Notes under the pieces: generated by a model
Seen by the model: the letters and a program-made list of their open reading frames with translations, nothing else
What the model was told of the DNA's origin: nothing
The model's database searches: none
Position numbers and translations under genes: made by a program
Shown: one piece after another, positions 62,376 through 64,000 of the stretch
Layout: each line of letters opens with the position of its first letter
Position numbering within the stretch: the stretch's first letter is position 1
NCBI RefSeq assembly: GCF_900177345.1
Contig: NZ_FWZT01000010.1
Location: 1-64,000, forward strand
Direction of reading: 5' to 3'
DNA: 64,000 bases
DNA from: Pseudobacteriovorax antillogorgiicola
GTDB lineage: Bacteria > Bdellovibrionota_B > Oligoflexia > Oligoflexales > Oligoflexaceae

Positions 62376-63819
62376 ACGGTGATAGATAGCGATGAATCGA
62401 CTCCGCCGCTTGACGCCCTTCTTGAATAGCCCAAACAACAAGCGACTGGCCTCGCCTCATATCACCAGCAGTAAAAACTCCAGGTACTGAAGTCAGGTAA
62501 TCTAAATCGTTCGCCTCAATATTACCGCTCTTGCCTAGCTTGAGATGAGCATCCTGCACAAGGCCCTCAGTTTCTGGGCCAGTAAAGCCAATGGCGAGAA
62601 GTGCTAAATCACAAGGCCATTCTTTTTCCGACCCTGGCACCAACTCCAGTCGCCTATCTGCCCCTTGCCCCATCCATCGCACCTGTTCGGTGACCAAGCC
62701 AGTAACCTGACCCTGGTCATTCCCCACAAAGCGCTTGGTTTGCAGACACCAGTGACGATCCACCCCCTCCTCGTGAGACGTGGATGTTCGCAGCATATAA
62801 GGCCAGTTAGGCCAAGGAGATCGCGGGTCTCTCTCCAATGCTCTTGGGTACTTTCCAAGGCTCGGAGGCATCTCCATAATTTCAAATTGGGTGATAGACT
62901 TGGCCCCTTGACGGTTGGAAGTCCCGACACAGTCAGATCCCGTATCACCTCCTCCAATAACAACAACGTGCTTACCTTTAGCCGTCACTTCGTTTTCATG
63001 GATCACATCACCTAGCACGCGGCGCGTTGATTGCCGCAATATAGTATCAGCAAAATAGATGCCTTGTAACTCTCGACCATCAATTGGCAAATCTCGCTTT
63101 TTAGTCGCACCACAGCTTAAGAGAACTGCATCGAAATCCTTTTTAAGCTGCTCAAGACTCATATCGCGACCAATGTGAACCCCGCAGCGGATGCTAACAC
63201 CTTCGTCTTGGATCTGCTTCACACGACGGAAGACCTTAGCCTTCTCGAGCTTGAAGTCCGGAATACCATAGGTCAGCAAGCCCCCAGGCCGATCGTCTCG
63301 CTCGAAAACCGTTACATGATGACCTTTTCTGTTGAGTTGTTGAGCTGCCGCCAGGCCCGCAGGGCCACTTCCCACCACAGCTACAGACTTTCCTGTACGA
63401 ATTGCAGGAGGCTGTGGCTGAACCCAACCTTCAGCGAAGCCACGATCAGCCAGCGCCATCTCTATCGCCTCGATCGATACTGGATCTTCATTGATGCCAA
63501 GAACGCAAGATGTCTCGCAGGGAGCTGGGCAAACCCGCCCTGTAAACTCAGGAAAGTTGTTTGTACTATGCAAAACTTCTAGAGCTTCTTGCCAGTGACC
63601 AGCAGAGCTTAGATCATTCCACTCTGGGATAAGATTACCTAAAGGACAGCCTTGATGACAAAAGGGAACCCCACAATCCATACATCGCGCCCCTTGCTCG
63701 CGAAGGGACTCATCACTCAACGGCTCGACAAATTCTTTAAAGTGTTGAACTCTATTTTCAACAGGTTGTTTTCTGGGAACTTCTCGTGAGTAGCTTCGAA
63801 ATCCATTTAATTCACCCAT
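62374..63819 (-). CDS. gltD: glutamate synthase small subunit
   Basis: This NADPH-binding iron-sulfur flavoprotein reduces the glutamate synthase large subunit. The 481-residue product has cysteine clusters for the 4Fe-4S centres (ARCMDCGVPFCHQGCPLGNL, RVCPAPCETSCVLG), an FAD site VAVVGSGPAGLAAAQQLNRK, and an NADPH site VVVIGGGDTGSDCVGTSNRQ. It starts within the stop of gltB (CATGGGTGA overlap) with CAAGGAGG upstream, the usual gltBD operon. Confidence 0.95.
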   Translation of the reverse strand: MGELNGFRSYSREVPRKQPVENRVQHFKEFVEPLSDESLREQGARCMDCGVPFCHQGCPLGNLIPEWNDLSSAGHWQEALEVLHSTNNFPEFTGRVCPAPCETSCVLGINEDPVSIEAIEMALADRGFAEGWVQPQPPAIRTGKSVAVVGSGPAGLAAAQQLNRKGHHVTVFERDDRPGGLLTYGIPDFKLEKAKVFRRVKQIQDEGVSIRCGVHIGRDMSLEQLKKDFDAVLLSCGATKKRDLPIDGRELQGIYFADTILRQSTRRVLGDVIHENEVTAKGKHVVVIGGGDTGSDCVGTSNRQGAKSITQFEIMEMPPSLGKYPRALERDPRSPWPNWPYMLRTSTSHEEGVDRHWCLQTKRFVGNDQGQVTGLVTEQVRWMGQGADRRLELVPGSEKEWPCDLALLAIGFTGPETEGLVQDAHLKLGKSGNIEANDLDYLTSVPGVFTAGDMRRGQSLVVWAIQEGRQAAESIHRYLSP

Positions 63820-64000
63820 GAAAACCTCCTTGCTCCAATTTGTTTGTTCCTAAATGATCATCGTAGCCTGAGGCTGAAATATCTAGTTCGACTGTTTCCG
63901 GCAGAAAGCTGGTTTTGCCACCGGTGGCTCCTGGGATAACTCTAACAAACTTACTTAATTCATTATCCCAGTCATCAAGAATGCGGCGCGCCTTACGACT
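63812..64000 (-). CDS. gltB: glutamate synthase large subunit, C-terminal fragment (cut by window edge)
   Basis: Reading the minus strand from the window edge gives SRKARRILDDWDNELSKFVR and ends LEQGGFHG with stop at 63812-63814. This matches the typical GltB C-terminus, where a KARRILxDWDxExxKFxRVxP tail follows the FAD/FMN domains. Its stop overlaps the gltD start. Only about 62 residues are inside the window. Confidence 0.8.
   Translation of the reverse strand, partial: SRKARRILDDWDNELSKFVRVIPGATGGKTSFLPETVELDISASGYDDHLGTNKLEQGGFHG

Overview
The window is a contiguous stretch of a Gram-negative, flagellated, rod-shaped bacterium. The best guess is Bdellovibrionota/Oligoflexia. This is inferred from a TIGR02147/DUF4423-type regulator, many small lipoproteins and secreted metalloproteases, two MotAB-type stator pairs, and large periplasmic TPR proteins. 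No 16S rRNA gene is present to confirm it. Coding density is high, starts are usually preceded by clear GGAG-type ribosome binding sites, and most of the window is ordinary chromosome. No tRNA, rRNA, CRISPR array or complete insertion sequence was seen.

Layout: (1) 1-2.8 kb, three secreted or lipoprotein genes of unknown role. (2) 2.8-5.5 kb, NAD kinase and a PpiD/SurA-like foldase on the minus strand. (3) 5.5-12.6 kb, the elongasome operon mreB-mreC-mreD-mrdA-rodA followed by purC. (4) 12.6-14.1 kb, a membrane protein fused to an apparently zinc-less alpha-carbonic-anhydrase domain. (5) 14.1-22.3 kb, a MotAB pair with a small lipoprotein, a divergent tail-anchored pseudo-receiver/PilZ-like protein, then a 1000-residue periplasmic repeat protein and a TPR lipoprotein. 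Together these look like an envelope-spanning motor or force-transducing module. (6) 22.4-33.3 kb, an accessory-looking region: trypsin-like lipoprotein, homocysteine methyltransferase/MTHFR fusion, glycosyltransferase-like protein, a 119-bp MITE, a TIGR02147 regulator, a matrixin-like protease, a Pro-Asp-repeat protein, a 38-residue orphan Tat signal peptide, and an aminotransferase. (7) 33.4-37.4 kb, a PilT-family ATPase with a long N-terminal extension, a 36-residue Lys-rich peptide, an acidic lipoprotein, and a MerC-like/folE2 pair. (8) 37.5-44.9 kb, clpS-clpA, then trpS with a DUF455/ATP-grasp fusion and an M17 aminopeptidase. (9) 45.1-54 kb, a second MotAB-like pair, an ImmA/IrrE-like regulator without its zinc motif, an HExxHxxGxxD protease, a TonB-dependent receptor, a three-repeat Cys protein and a Nudix CoA hydrolase. 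(10) 54.1-64 kb, pgi-hflX, the glyoxylate shunt pair aceB-aceA, flagellin, and gltD with the tail of gltB.

The candidates I regard as most worth following are: the trpS/DUF455-ATP-grasp/M17 block as a possible peptide-modifying system; the MotAB/pseudo-receiver/TPR module; the dead carbonic anhydrase fusion; the MerC-like/folE2 operon with a stem that would bury its ribosome binding site; and the stand-alone Tat signal peptide gene.
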